A stretch of DNA of 32,675 nucleotides from Sulfurospirillum sp. (lineage in GTDB: Bacteria > Campylobacterota > Campylobacteria > Campylobacterales > Sulfurospirillaceae), in assembly GCA_016735235.1 (NCBI GenBank), contig JAERRW010000049.1, positions 1 to 32,675 on the forward strand. Direction: 5' to 3'. Every line of letters begins with the position of its first letter. The stretch's first letter is position 1. This document shows, piece by piece, positions 8,451-16,439 of the stretch. The position numbers and the translations under genes were made by a program. Under the pieces are notes generated by a model. That model saw nothing but the letters and a program-made list of their open reading frames with translations. It had not been told where the DNA came from and ran no database searches.

Positions 8451-9412
8451 TATTTTATACCTGCTTCTACAAGTGCATGTATGTGTAAAACACCATCAAT
8501 ATAGCCTTTTTTATCTGTTACAACTAAAAGTTGTATTTTATATTGTTCTACAATCTTCAATGCATCACTAGCTAACAAATTTTGATTATTTAATACTTTT
8601 GGATTCAAACAAGCATATTTTAAAACTCTGTCTTCCAATGAGAAGTCATTTTTTAAAAGAGCCCTTCTTAAATCGCCATCACTAAGAAGTCCAGCTAATT
8701 TTTTATCTTTGTTAGTGATAAGAACATTGCCTAATCTGCCCTCACTCATAATCACTATTGCATCTTTTAGTTTTGTATCTTCACTAACAATTGGTATATT
8801 ATTTACTCTCATCAAATCACTAACTTTTATAAAAAGCTGTTTACCTAAACTTCCACCTGGATGAAAAGATGCAAAATCAGATTTTTTAAACTTTCTTTTT
8901 TTCATTAAACATACAGCCAATGCATCACCAACACCAAGTGTTAGTGTAGTAGAAGAGGTTGGAGCAGTATCAAGCGGACATGCTTCTTTATCTATTTTTA
9001 TAGATAAAAAAACATCGCTATACTTTCCTAGTGAGCTATTTTTGTCTTTTGCCATACCAATAAGTGGTATATTAAATCTCTTTATATGAGGAAGAATTTT
9101 AATAAGCTCTTCACTCTCACCACTATAACTAATAGCTAAAACTCCATCATCATGCCCTATCATGCCCAAATCTCCATGCATGGCTTCTGTTGGATGTAAA
9201 AAGAAACTGCTTGTTCCAGTACTAGCTAATGTTGCAGCAATTTTTGCTCCAACTAATCCACTTTTACCAACACCTGTAACAATAAGTTTGCCTTTTATTT
9301 TCATAATAATATCGATAGCACTCTCTATTTCGCTACCTAGATTGTTCGCATACTTAAGTAACTCTTTAGCCTCAATTTCTAAAACTTCTTTTGCTATTTT
9401 TATAAAATCCAT
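8450..9412 (-). CDS. kdsD: KpsF/GutQ-type arabinose-5-phosphate isomerase
   Basis: It interconverts D-ribulose 5-phosphate and D-arabinose 5-phosphate, the first step to Kdo of lipopolysaccharide. The N-terminal SIS domain shows TGVGKSGLVGAKIAATLAST and HPTEAMHGDLGMI, with SYSGESEE as sugar-phosphate loop. HPGGSLGKQL leads into two C-terminal CBS domains (about residues 200-320). Length (320 aa) is typical. ATG at 9412 is preferred over the adjacent in-frame TTG at 9415 because the AAAGG ribosome site is then six bases away. It starts nine bases after the rnj stop. The neighbours are housekeeping genes, so KdsD fits better than the capsule paralogue KpsF. Confidence 0.9.
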   Translation of the reverse strand: MDFIKIAKEVLEIEAKELLKYANNLGSEIESAIDIIMKIKGKLIVTGVGKSGLVGAKIAATLASTGTSSFFLHPTEAMHGDLGMIGHDDGVLAISYSGESEELIKILPHIKRFNIPLIGMAKDKNSSLGKYSDVFLSIKIDKEACPLDTAPTSSTTLTLGVGDALAVCLMKKRKFKKSDFASFHPGGSLGKQLFIKVSDLMRVNNIPIVSEDTKLKDAIVIMSEGRLGNVLITNKDKKLAGLLSDGDLRRALLKNDFSLEDRVLKYACLNPKVLNNQNLLASDALKIVEQYKIQLLVVTDKKGYIDGVLHIHALVEAGIK

Positions 9413-9421
9413 CAAACACCT

Positions 9422-11362
9422 TTACATTACAAATATTGTAGGGACAATAGTCGGATATTTTTTCATCTTTCTAAATATATGTTTTCTTACTACTTGTCTT
9501 AACTCATTTTCAAAAGCTCTTGAATTTTGAATTAACTCTTTTTTTGAATTTACTACAAACTGGTCTATTACACCTTCCATGTCTTTACTAAATGCATGGT
9601 CTTTGCTATCTGGCACCAAACCATAACTAGCTACTTTTGGTTTACTTATTAATTTGTGTTCGCTTTTATCTATCTGTGCTACTATCATAACAAGTCCAGA
9701 ATCTGCCATTTTTTGTCTATCAATTACTACATCACTAGAAATTTGTTGGTTTATCATATTATCAATAAAAACTTTTCCTACTTTTACAGTTTTAACTTTT
9801 TTCACATACTTTTGACATATTTCTATCTGATCGCCATCTCCCATAAGAAGTGTATTTTGAGCATTAATACCACAAGTTATAGCAGTCTCTCTATGTTTAA
9901 CTATATGATTGTATTCACCATGAACTGGTAAAAAGAACTTCGGTTTTGTAAGTCTTATTATTAATTTTTGCTCTTCTTGTGCTGCATGTCCACTTACATG
10001 TATTTCGCTAAAATCTTGATAAGCTACGCTTGCACCACTTTTTAGTAAAAAATTAAGAACTCTTGATACGCTTGCCTCGTTTCCAGGGATTGCCTTAGCT
10101 GATATAATTATCTGATCACTAGCTTTTATCTTTATGTGTCTATGTTCATCTATTGCCATTCTATAGAGTGCACTCATGGTTTCGCCTTGACTTCCTGTAG
10201 TAACTATCAACACATCTTTATCGCTATATTTATTCACTTCATGGGGATCAATAAATATACTTTTATCAAATTTAATATAACCTAAATCCATAGCTATAAA
10301 AAGATTTCTCTCCATAGAACGACCTATTACACAAACTTTTCTGCCATGTTTTGAGCCGTGATCTATAGCTTGGTATACTCTATGAATATTTGATGAAAAT
10401 GTAGACATAATAACTCTACCTTTTGCTTTAGAAAAAATAGCATCAAAAGTTTTTCCAACTGTACTCTCACTTCTTGTTATTCCACTCTTGTAAGAGTTTG
10501 TGCTATCACTCAAAAGTGCTAAAACACCTTTTTCGCCATAATAAGCAAACCGATTTAAATCAGTTACATAACCATCTATTGGTGTATGGTCTATCTTAAA
10601 ATCGCCAGTATGAATTATAGTTCCTGCTTGGGTTGTGATAGCTAACGAAGAAGCATCTATAATAGAGTGCGTTATGTGTATCCACTCTACACTAAAATCG
10701 CCTATGTTTATAATTTTTCTTTTTTCTACTGGACGGAACATCTTCTTTTGTGCTTTTAATCCATGTTCATCAAATTTATTTGAAATCATACCAAGTGGTA
10801 ATGGAGTTGCATAAATAGGAAATTGCATCTCTTTAAAAAGATACGGTAATGCACCTATATGATCTTCATGAGCATGAGTAATAACAATACCTTTTATCTT
10901 TTTCTTTATAGTTCTCAAATATGTAAAATCTGGTATAAGTATATCTACACCATGCATGTCTTCACTAGGAAAACTCATACCAACATCTAATATAATTGCG
11001 CTAGTATCTGTTTCAAATACACAAATATTTCCTCCAATTTCACCAAGCCCTCCCAAAGGAGTTATGCGTATTTTATTATCTGTTTTTTGATTAATTTGAT
11101 TAAATTTTTCAAGTCTATTTTTATGCATTTTCTCATTTGCTTCAATGGTTCTACGCATGTCATTTTGCCACTTCTCGTTTCCCTCTAAAGAGCTAGGTCT
11201 ATTTTTTGCACTTTGAAATTTTCTATTGCTCCTTTTTTGTTGTGGCTTTTTACTCTTAATATTACCATCTTTATCTTTGGGTGGTGCTACTTTTTTATTT
11301 CCATTGTTATCTTCTTGTCTTTGGTTGTTTTGAGGCATTTGCCTCTCTTTCTTCTCTTCCAT
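9422..11362 (-). CDS. rnj: Ribonuclease J with basic N-terminal extension
   Basis: A 646-residue metallo-beta-lactamase/beta-CASP nuclease, the main mRNA decay and rRNA maturation enzyme in bacteria lacking RNase E. The core begins near residue 97 (KIRITPLGGLGEIGGN) and has the zinc motif HAHEDH (163-168), HTGDFKIDHTP, LSDSTNSYKSG, the beta-CASP segment with GSQGETMSALYRM, and VHGEYNH near the C-terminal end of the core. The first 96 residues are Lys/Gln/Asn-rich and disordered; the Helicobacter pylori enzyme also has a long extension of this kind. ATG at 11362 follows AAGGA by ten bases, so the 76-base overlap with the 3' end of ksgA appears real. Five Met codons in the extension allow shorter forms. 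Confidence 0.93.
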   Translation of the reverse strand: MEEKKERQMPQNNQRQEDNNGNKKVAPPKDKDGNIKSKKPQQKRSNRKFQSAKNRPSSLEGNEKWQNDMRRTIEANEKMHKNRLEKFNQINQKTDNKIRITPLGGLGEIGGNICVFETDTSAIILDVGMSFPSEDMHGVDILIPDFTYLRTIKKKIKGIVITHAHEDHIGALPYLFKEMQFPIYATPLPLGMISNKFDEHGLKAQKKMFRPVEKRKIINIGDFSVEWIHITHSIIDASSLAITTQAGTIIHTGDFKIDHTPIDGYVTDLNRFAYYGEKGVLALLSDSTNSYKSGITRSESTVGKTFDAIFSKAKGRVIMSTFSSNIHRVYQAIDHGSKHGRKVCVIGRSMERNLFIAMDLGYIKFDKSIFIDPHEVNKYSDKDVLIVTTGSQGETMSALYRMAIDEHRHIKIKASDQIIISAKAIPGNEASVSRVLNFLLKSGASVAYQDFSEIHVSGHAAQEEQKLIIRLTKPKFFLPVHGEYNHIVKHRETAITCGINAQNTLLMGDGDQIEICQKYVKKVKTVKVGKVFIDNMINQQISSDVVIDRQKMADSGLVMIVAQIDKSEHKLISKPKVASYGLVPDSKDHAFSKDMEGVIDQFVVNSKKELIQNSRAFENELRQVVRKHIFRKMKKYPTIVPTIFVM

Positions 11363-12177
11363 GTCTCTTTTATCCTTAATTTGTTAAATAGTAAATGATG
11401 AGAATCAACGCTAAGCTCATGAGGTCGAATAGTAAGTGGAAGATTATATTTGTCTAGAAGTTGATGAATATACTCTTTATCAACCCACTGTGAAATATTT
11501 TTCAGCCATGTTTTTCTAGGAGCTTTAAATGAATTTCTTAGATACTTTTCAAACATATCTAACTCTTTATTCGTTTCAAAAACTCCAGAAAATTTACCCT
11601 TAATAAACTCTTTCTCTTTTTTAATCATAAGAACAGATGAGGTTACTTTTGGTTGTGGTTCAAAAGATTCAGGTTTAACATCAAATAGTATGCTAACTTT
11701 ACCAATAGTTTGTGCCAATACTGCTAAAGATGTAAACTCTTTTGTCTTGCAAGAAGCTGCAAATTTTATAGCAACCTCTTTTTGAATCATCACAATCAAA
11801 CTCTTGCAAAGTGGGTCTTTCAAAGCTTCAAGTATAATAGTCGTTGCAATATAATATGGTAAATTTGCTACCAAATCATATAGTTCATCGCTTAAACTAC
11901 CATTTTGAAACTTCTCTAGTACATCACCCTCAACTATAGAAAATCTTTCCTCATTTATCTCTTTAGAAAATTTATCCTTGAGAAAGGTAATCAAATTCTT
12001 GTCTACCTCATAAGCTAATACAGGTTTAACCTCTAGTAACCTTTGCGTCAAATCACCTAAACCAGGTCCGATTTCAATAAGCTTGTTACTGTTCACGGGC
12101 ATCGATTGGATGATTTTATGTAAAACGGAGGTATCTTTTAAAAAGTTTTGTCCAAATCTTTTTTTTGCTTTTAACAT
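11287..12177 (-). CDS. ksgA: 16S rRNA dimethyladenosine transferase KsgA (RsmA)
   Basis: It dimethylates two adjacent adenines near the 3' end of 16S rRNA during 30S maturation. The N-terminus AKKRFGQNFLKD, the SAM site LIEIGPGLGDLTQRLLE, the acidic EVDKNLITFL and the catalytic NLPYYIATTII are all present, followed by a C-terminal helical domain. At 296 residues it is about 25 longer than usual: the last part (KETWKRRKRGKCLKTTKDKK) is very basic and is encoded in the stretch that overlaps the start of rnj in another frame. ATG at 12177 has a GAGGTG about 11 bases upstream. First gene of the leftward operon, divergent from hisF. Confidence 0.93.
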   Translation of the reverse strand: MLKAKKRFGQNFLKDTSVLHKIIQSMPVNSNKLIEIGPGLGDLTQRLLEVKPVLAYEVDKNLITFLKDKFSKEINEERFSIVEGDVLEKFQNGSLSDELYDLVANLPYYIATTIILEALKDPLCKSLIVMIQKEVAIKFAASCKTKEFTSLAVLAQTIGKVSILFDVKPESFEPQPKVTSSVLMIKKEKEFIKGKFSGVFETNKELDMFEKYLRNSFKAPRKTWLKNISQWVDKEYIHQLLDKYNLPLTIRPHELSVDSHHLLFNKLRIKETWKRRKRGKCLKTTKDKKITMEIKK

Positions 12178-12212
12178 AATTTAATGCACCTCTATATACA
12201 ATTGATTAATTT

Positions 12213-12236
12213 AGCAAAATTTTGCTTATAGTAAGC
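12213..12236. promoter_or_regulatory. Overlapping dyads between ksgA and hisF
   Basis: AGCAAAATTTTGCT (12213-12226) is a perfect 14-bp palindrome, and GCTTA-TAG-TAAGC (12224-12236) is a second dyad sharing three bases with it. Both lie in the 141-base divergent spacer, where a regulator could act on either gene. The regulator is unknown. Confidence 0.45.
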
Positions 12237-12288
12237 ATAATATTTAAAAAACACTACTTCAATAATCGCTTTATAAATAATATTAGTG

Positions 12289-12294
12289 TAAAAT
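12289..12294 (+). promoter_or_regulatory. Likely -10 of the hisF operon
   Basis: TAAAAT, in the context AGTGTAAAATAG, lies 24 bases upstream of the hisF ATG, with AAGG at 12308-12311 as ribosome site. Confidence 0.45.
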
Positions 12295-12318
12295 AGAAGA
12301 AAATTACAAGGTAGCTAC

Positions 12319-13116
12319 ATGTATAAATCAAAAGGAAACTCTCTTTTAAAGCCACAATTGACTAATTTTGCAAAAAGAGTTATTCCTTGCTTGGATGTAA
12401 AAGATGGTAGAGTTGTAAAAGGGGTAAATTTTATTGGGCTTAAAGATGCTGGCGACCCTGTTGAAGTGGCCAAACGCTACAATGAAGAGGGTGCAGATGA
12501 GATTACATTTCTCGATATTGCAGCAACTCATGAAAATAGAGATACCATGATCAACATGGTTGAAAAAGTTGCAAAAGAGATTTTTATACCGCTCACTGTT
12601 GGAGGAGGCATAAGAACTTTAGAAGACATATACAGACTTCTAAAAGTTGGTTGCGACAAGATAAGCATAAACTCACATGCTATAAAAAACCCAAATTTTA
12701 TAAATGAATCTTCAAAACATTTTGGATCACAATGTATTGTTGTGGCTATAGACTCTAAAAAAACTAATGATAGCTGGAATGTCTATATAGATGGTGGGAG
12801 AGTAGATACTGGTATAGATGTACTAGAATGGTCAAAAGAGGTACAAAAAAGAGGAGCAGGAGAGATACTTTTAACTTCTATGGATTGTGATGGTGTAAAA
12901 ACTGGATACGATATTGTTCTGACTTCTAAAATGAGCAGTATTCTTGATATACCTGTTATAGCAAGTGGAGGAGCTGGAACAATGGAGCATATTAAAGAGG
13001 CATTTGAAAATGGAGCAGATGCTGCTTTGGCTGCTTCAATATTTCATTTTAAAGAGGTAAATATTATGGATTTGAAAAATTACTTAAAGAGTGAAGGGAT
13101 ACCAGTTAGATTATGA
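12319..13116 (+). CDS. hisF: Imidazole glycerol phosphate synthase cyclase subunit HisF
   Basis: A (beta/alpha)8 barrel that turns PRFAR plus HisH-derived ammonia into IGP and AICAR in histidine synthesis. Visible: [20 protein letters not shown] with the first catalytic Asp, the phosphate loop TVGGGIRT, the second catalytic Asp in [22 protein letters not shown], and the second phosphate loop ASGGAG. At 265 residues it carries about 13 extra residues before the usual FAKR start. ATG at 12319 has AAGG eight bases upstream; a TTG at 12358 would give the standard N-terminus but lacks a well-placed ribosome site. hisH is not in the window. Confidence 0.95.
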   Translation: MYKSKGNSLLKPQLTNFAKRVIPCLDVKDGRVVKGVNFIGLKDAGDPVEVAKRYNEEGADEITFLDIAATHENRDTMINMVEKVAKEIFIPLTVGGGIRTLEDIYRLLKVGCDKISINSHAIKNPNFINESSKHFGSQCIVVAIDSKKTNDSWNVYIDGGRVDTGIDVLEWSKEVQKRGAGEILLTSMDCDGVKTGYDIVLTSKMSSILDIPVIASGGAGTMEHIKEAFENGADAALAASIFHFKEVNIMDLKNYLKSEGIPVRL

Positions 13117-13658
13117 TAGTTTGTGCAGGAAGAGATGAAATTTTTGATTTTGCTTATCCAATTGGAGTAGGGCTTATTGAGAGTACTATGAATTTAACTA
13201 GACTTGCTTTGTTTGATAAGCCCGATTTTTTACTTTTTATTGGCAGTGCTGGTAGCTATGGAAAGCATAAAATATTTGATATTATAAGTTCAAAAACAGC
13301 GTCTAATATAGAATTATGTTTCTTAAATAACAAGTGCTATACGCCTTTGGAAAACATAATTTCAGCAGAAACAGATAAAGATGTTCCACGTGAAACATTA
13401 AACATTGTAAACTCTAGTAACTACATTACAACTGATAGTGTTAGTTCAAAAGAATTTCTAACACTTGGTTTAGGGTTAGAAAATATGGAGTTCTATGCAC
13501 TACTTAGCGTAGCTAAAGAGTATAACATACCTGTTGCTGGTATTTTTATTGTTACTAACTACTGTAACACTAACGCACATAAAGATTTTTTACACAATCA
13601 TAAAAAAGCAAAACAGTTACTAACAGATTATATTAGGAGTTATCGTGGAAAGAAGTAG
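13113..13658 (+). CDS. Nucleoside phosphorylase/hydrolase-superfamily (PNP_UDP) protein
   Basis: A 181-residue protein overlapping the hisF stop by ATGA. The N-terminus ([20 protein letters not shown], then LIEST) and [11 protein letters not shown] look like the base- and ribose-binding strands of the PNP/MTAN superfamily, and [20 protein letters not shown] corresponds to the EMEGAA...A...IP segment that carries the catalytic/ribose-binding Glu. It is shorter than MTAN (about 230) or futalosine hydrolase (about 220), so the strand order is reduced. Campylobacterota use a nucleosidase in menaquinone synthesis by the futalosine route, but nothing here ties this gene to it. Its overlaps with hisF and rlmN indicate co-translation rather than shared chemistry. 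Confidence 0.7.
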   Translation: MIVCAGRDEIFDFAYPIGVGLIESTMNLTRLALFDKPDFLLFIGSAGSYGKHKIFDIISSKTASNIELCFLNNKCYTPLENIISAETDKDVPRETLNIVNSSNYITTDSVSSKEFLTLGLGLENMEFYALLSVAKEYNIPVAGIFIVTNYCNTNAHKDFLHNHKKAKQLLTDYIRSYRGKK

Positions 13659-14727
13659 TATATTAAGTTACACAAAAGAAGAGTTATCTAAAAAAATAGA
13701 ACCGGCATTTAGAGTAAAACAGATTTATAACTGGATATATTGTCAATATGCTAACTCTTATGATGAGATGAAAAACTTACCAAAAATTATAAGAACAGAT
13801 CTAGAAAACAACTATGTACTAAACCCTTTAAAACTTCTAAAAAAAGAGTCCAGTAGCGATGGAAGTATAAAGTATCTTTTCATTTTAAATGATGGATACA
13901 CTATTGAAACAGTCCTACTTCCTATGAAAAAAGAGTTAATAAAAAATGGCGAAATAATAAGACATACAAGATACACTGTTTGCATCTCTTCACAAGTAGG
14001 GTGTAAAATAGGTTGTAGTTTTTGCTTAACAGCAAAAGAGGGTTTTAAAAGAAATTTAACAACTGGTGAGATAATAGCTCAAGTGCTTGAGATTAAAAAA
14101 GATAACTCTATTGCAAAAAATAGAAGAGTTAATATAGTCTTTATGGGTATGGGTGAACCGCTAGACAACTTGGAAAGTGTAGTAAAGGCAGTAAAGATAT
14201 TTAGCGACCCTGATGGGCTTGGGATTAGCACTAGACGACAAACTATATCAACAAGTGGATTAAGTAAGCAGATAGAAAAATTGGGCAAGATGGAACTAGG
14301 GGTTCTTTTAGCTATCTCTCTACATGCAGTAGATGATGAACTTAGAGAAAAATTAATGCCAATAAATAAGGCATACAATATAAAATCAATTATAAATGCA
14401 GTTAAAGCATTTCCAATTGATGCAAGAAAAAGAGTTATGTTTGAATATTTAGTTATGAAAAACATAAATGATGATATAAAAAATGCAAAAAAATTGGTTA
14501 AACTTTTGCATGGCATAAAAGTAAAAGTTAATCTAATTTACTTTAATCCATATAATGGCAGTAAATTTAAAAGACCATCATGCGACTCTGTTATAGCATT
14601 TCAAAAGTATCTACTCGACCATGGAGTGCTTTGTACTATAAGAGAATCCAAGGGCTTAGATATAAGTGCAGCATGTGGACAATTAAAAGAAAAAACTAAA
14701 AAGGAGTTAGAAAATGACAATTCTTGA
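13645..14727 (+). CDS. rlmN: Dual-specificity RNA methyltransferase RlmN
   Basis: A radical-SAM enzyme that methylates C2 of A2503 in 23S rRNA and A37 in some tRNAs. The cluster motif is CKIGCSFC, inside [29 protein letters not shown] is the SAM-binding GGE-like motif, and AACGQL near the C-terminus holds the cysteine that, with a second Cys, carries the methyl group. Length (360 aa) is normal. The GTG start at 13645 overlaps the previous gene by 14 bases; GGAG at 13636-13639 is the likely ribosome site. The gene's last 14 bases overlap the small membrane-peptide gene. Confidence 0.95.
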   Translation: MERSSILSYTKEELSKKIEPAFRVKQIYNWIYCQYANSYDEMKNLPKIIRTDLENNYVLNPLKLLKKESSSDGSIKYLFILNDGYTIETVLLPMKKELIKNGEIIRHTRYTVCISSQVGCKIGCSFCLTAKEGFKRNLTTGEIIAQVLEIKKDNSIAKNRRVNIVFMGMGEPLDNLESVVKAVKIFSDPDGLGISTRRQTISTSGLSKQIEKLGKMELGVLLAISLHAVDDELREKLMPINKAYNIKSIINAVKAFPIDARKRVMFEYLVMKNINDDIKNAKKLVKLLHGIKVKVNLIYFNPYNGSKFKRPSCDSVIAFQKYLLDHGVLCTIRESKGLDISAACGQLKEKTKKELENDNS

Positions 14728-14812
14728 TTGGTCTCAAGTAGCATTTTTAGCAGTAGTTGTTTTAATAGGAATAGGTGGAATGATAAAAGTTCTATTCATA
14801 GATAAAGATTAA
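14714..14812 (+). CDS. 32-residue hydrophobic membrane peptide
   Basis: The frame encodes [20 protein letters not shown] then [12 protein letters not shown]: one transmembrane helix (about residues 8-28) with an acidic N-terminus and a short charged tail, predicted to sit in the inner membrane. ATG at 14714 has a strong AAGGAG seven bases upstream, inside the 3' end of rlmN, and the frame overlaps rlmN by 14 bases, so it should be co-translated. From memory, Campylobacter jejuni has an annotated 'small hydrophobic protein' directly after rlmN (Cj1713/Cj1714), which would make this a conserved but uncharacterised small protein. Function unknown. Confidence 0.75.
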   Translation: MTILDWSQVAFLAVVVLIGIGGMIKVLFIDKD

Positions 14813-14840
14813 AAACTCTACATGTTAGTGAAAATATACT

Positions 14841-15452
14841 TTATCTAGCTACCCATTTTTTTTGTGTAAGCAATTTATTGTCTTTGAATATTTGCCCAAG
14901 AAATTTATCGCCACTGTTGACTACTCCGACCCCTTTAGGAGTACCACTCATAATTATATCGCCGTCTTCTAAAGTAAAATACCTCTTTACTTCTTTCAAT
15001 ATATCTTCTGGTTTATATAACATGTTAGTAACAGAACCATCTTGTATAAGTTTATCATTAATAAAAAGTTTTACATGTAGAGAGTTTATGTCTCCATTAA
15101 ACTTAACAAAATCACTAAATACGCAAGCACCGTCAAATGCTTTAGCTCTCTCCCAAGGTAAGCCTTTCTCTTTTAATCTATTTTGAGTCTCTCTTTTTGT
15201 TAAATCAAGCCCAAAGGCAACACCTTTAATATCTCCATCAAAAACTATAAAAGATATCTCTCCCTCATAGTGAATTTTTTCATCTCTACATGTCATAAGC
15301 TTTGAATTTATAGATGAATTTGGCTTCATAAATATAACCATTGAAGATGGTATTTCATTAGTTAGCTCTTTTATATGCTCTATATAATTTCTTCCTATGC
15401 AAACTATTTTGCTTGGCACTATCTCGATAAAGTTAAAATTTACAATTTTCAT
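14841..15452 (-). CDS. Fumarylacetoacetate hydrolase (FAH) family protein
   Basis: A 203-residue single FAH fold. KIVCIGRNYIEHIKEL is the conserved entry strand, YEGEISFIV supplies two metal-binding acidic residues, RAKAFDGACVFSDFV resembles the usual KSFDT..P.GP loop, and GDIIMSGTPKGVGVV is the conserved C-terminal loop. Members cleave or decarboxylate acylpyruvates, fumarylpyruvate or oxaloacetate, or isomerise aromatic breakdown products; the substrate cannot be read from the sequence. It overlaps the 3' end of the upstream pseudouridine-synthase gene by 20 bases, forming a two-gene leftward unit that ends convergently with the rlmN operon. Confidence 0.88.
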   Translation of the reverse strand: MKIVNFNFIEIVPSKIVCIGRNYIEHIKELTNEIPSSMVIFMKPNSSINSKLMTCRDEKIHYEGEISFIVFDGDIKGVAFGLDLTKRETQNRLKEKGLPWERAKAFDGACVFSDFVKFNGDINSLHVKLFINDKLIQDGSVTNMLYKPEDILKEVKRYFTLEDGDIIMSGTPKGVGVVNSGDKFLGQIFKDNKLLTQKKWVAR

Positions 15453-16341
15453 AAAACTCTTTTTTTATATTTATTTTAGATCTAATATCATATTTAATAT
15501 TGTTATACTCAAAACAGATCCTATTAGAGTGAAGAAGAAGTCTTTTAGACCTAGTTAATTCTGCACCTCTTTTAAAACTCATATTGCCGTCTAAATACTC
15601 TTCTGCCAAATTTTCATCTAAGCCATAGAGAGTATCTCCAATTATAAAATGTTCCACGTGAAACAAGTGCGCTCTTATTTGGTGTTGTCTTCCTGTTTTT
15701 GGTATTACTTTTACTAAAGTTACACCATTCATTCTATCATACTCTATTGGTTCAACTCTTGAATAGGACTCTTTTCCATCTTTATGAATATGCATTTTAA
15801 TTCTTATTTTTGAGCTTGCTAAATTATGGAGCAACTTCTCATCTATATTCAATATCTCTTTTACTTCGCCATCAACTAAAGCAATATACTCTTTATATAC
15901 TTTTCTCTCTTCAAAAAGCTGTTTTAACTCTACTTCACTTCTTTTGTTTTTACTAATTACTATCAAACCGCTTGTGCCTTTATCGATCCTATGAACCGCA
16001 TTTGCATCTCTTCCAAAAAGGTACTTAATATCATCATTGAGTGTCTGCACCGTCTCAAGCTTTCTTGGATGAACCAAAATACCGCTTGGTTTTTCAAAAA
16101 CTGCAAAATCTTCTGTTTGAAAAATTGGATTAAGCCCTATTGGATTTGGTTTGAAAACTATAACTTCTATCTCTCCTTGAATTTTTTTTGCTTTATGTTG
16201 ATGCAATACTCCATTTAAAAATACTCTTTTTCTATCTACTATTTTTTGTGCTTCATGAATCGATATATCTAACTCATCTATTAAAATTTTAAATGTTTTT
16301 TTTAAATGTTTTTGAAAAAATCTTTTAGTGATATATGCCAA
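15433..16341 (-). CDS. RluA-family pseudouridine synthase
   Basis: An N-terminal S4-like region (about residues 15-60, FKILIDELDISIHEAQKIVD) precedes a synthase domain with GILVHPRKLET, the catalytic motif HRIDKGTSGL and a C-terminal KTGRQHQIRAHLFHV. This is the RluA/RluC/RluD/TruC family; which rRNA or tRNA uridine is modified is not evident. I prefer the TTG at 16341 (protein starting LAYITKRFF) because AAGAGG lies six bases upstream; an in-frame ATG at 16365 lies further upstream but has no ribosome site and overlaps the operator-like dyad region. Divergent from purB. Confidence 0.88.
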   Translation of the reverse strand: MAYITKRFFQKHLKKTFKILIDELDISIHEAQKIVDRKRVFLNGVLHQHKAKKIQGEIEVIVFKPNPIGLNPIFQTEDFAVFEKPSGILVHPRKLETVQTLNDDIKYLFGRDANAVHRIDKGTSGLIVISKNKRSEVELKQLFEERKVYKEYIALVDGEVKEILNIDEKLLHNLASSKIRIKMHIHKDGKESYSRVEPIEYDRMNGVTLVKVIPKTGRQHQIRAHLFHVEHFIIGDTLYGLDENLAEEYLDGNMSFKRGAELTRSKRLLLHSNRICFEYNNIKYDIRSKINIKKEFYENCKF

Positions 16342-16366
16342 ATTAACCTCTTTATAACCAACCATT

Positions 16367-16408
16367 TGTTAAAATCTAAACCTTCACATGTAGTGAAGTA
16401 TTTTAACA
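16367..16408. promoter_or_regulatory. Nested inverted repeats between the RluA-family gene and purB
   Basis: An outer perfect 9-bp pair, TGTTAAAAT (16367-16375) and ATTTTAACA (16400-16408), encloses an inner perfect 6-bp pair, CTTCAC (16382-16387) and GTGAAG (16393-16398), whose loop overlaps an ACATGT hexamer at 16386-16391. The outer right arm abuts the likely purB -10 (TAAAAT, 16409-16414). It could be an operator for one or both divergent genes or a structured leader. Confidence 0.55.
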
Positions 16409-16439
16409 TAAAATAGACACATTAAAAAGGTAACAGTAA

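Noticed and set aside
14079-14516. 145-codon minus-strand frame in rlmN
   Set aside because: Antisense to conserved radical-SAM sequence, with hydrophobic composition caused by AT-rich codons and no start signal.
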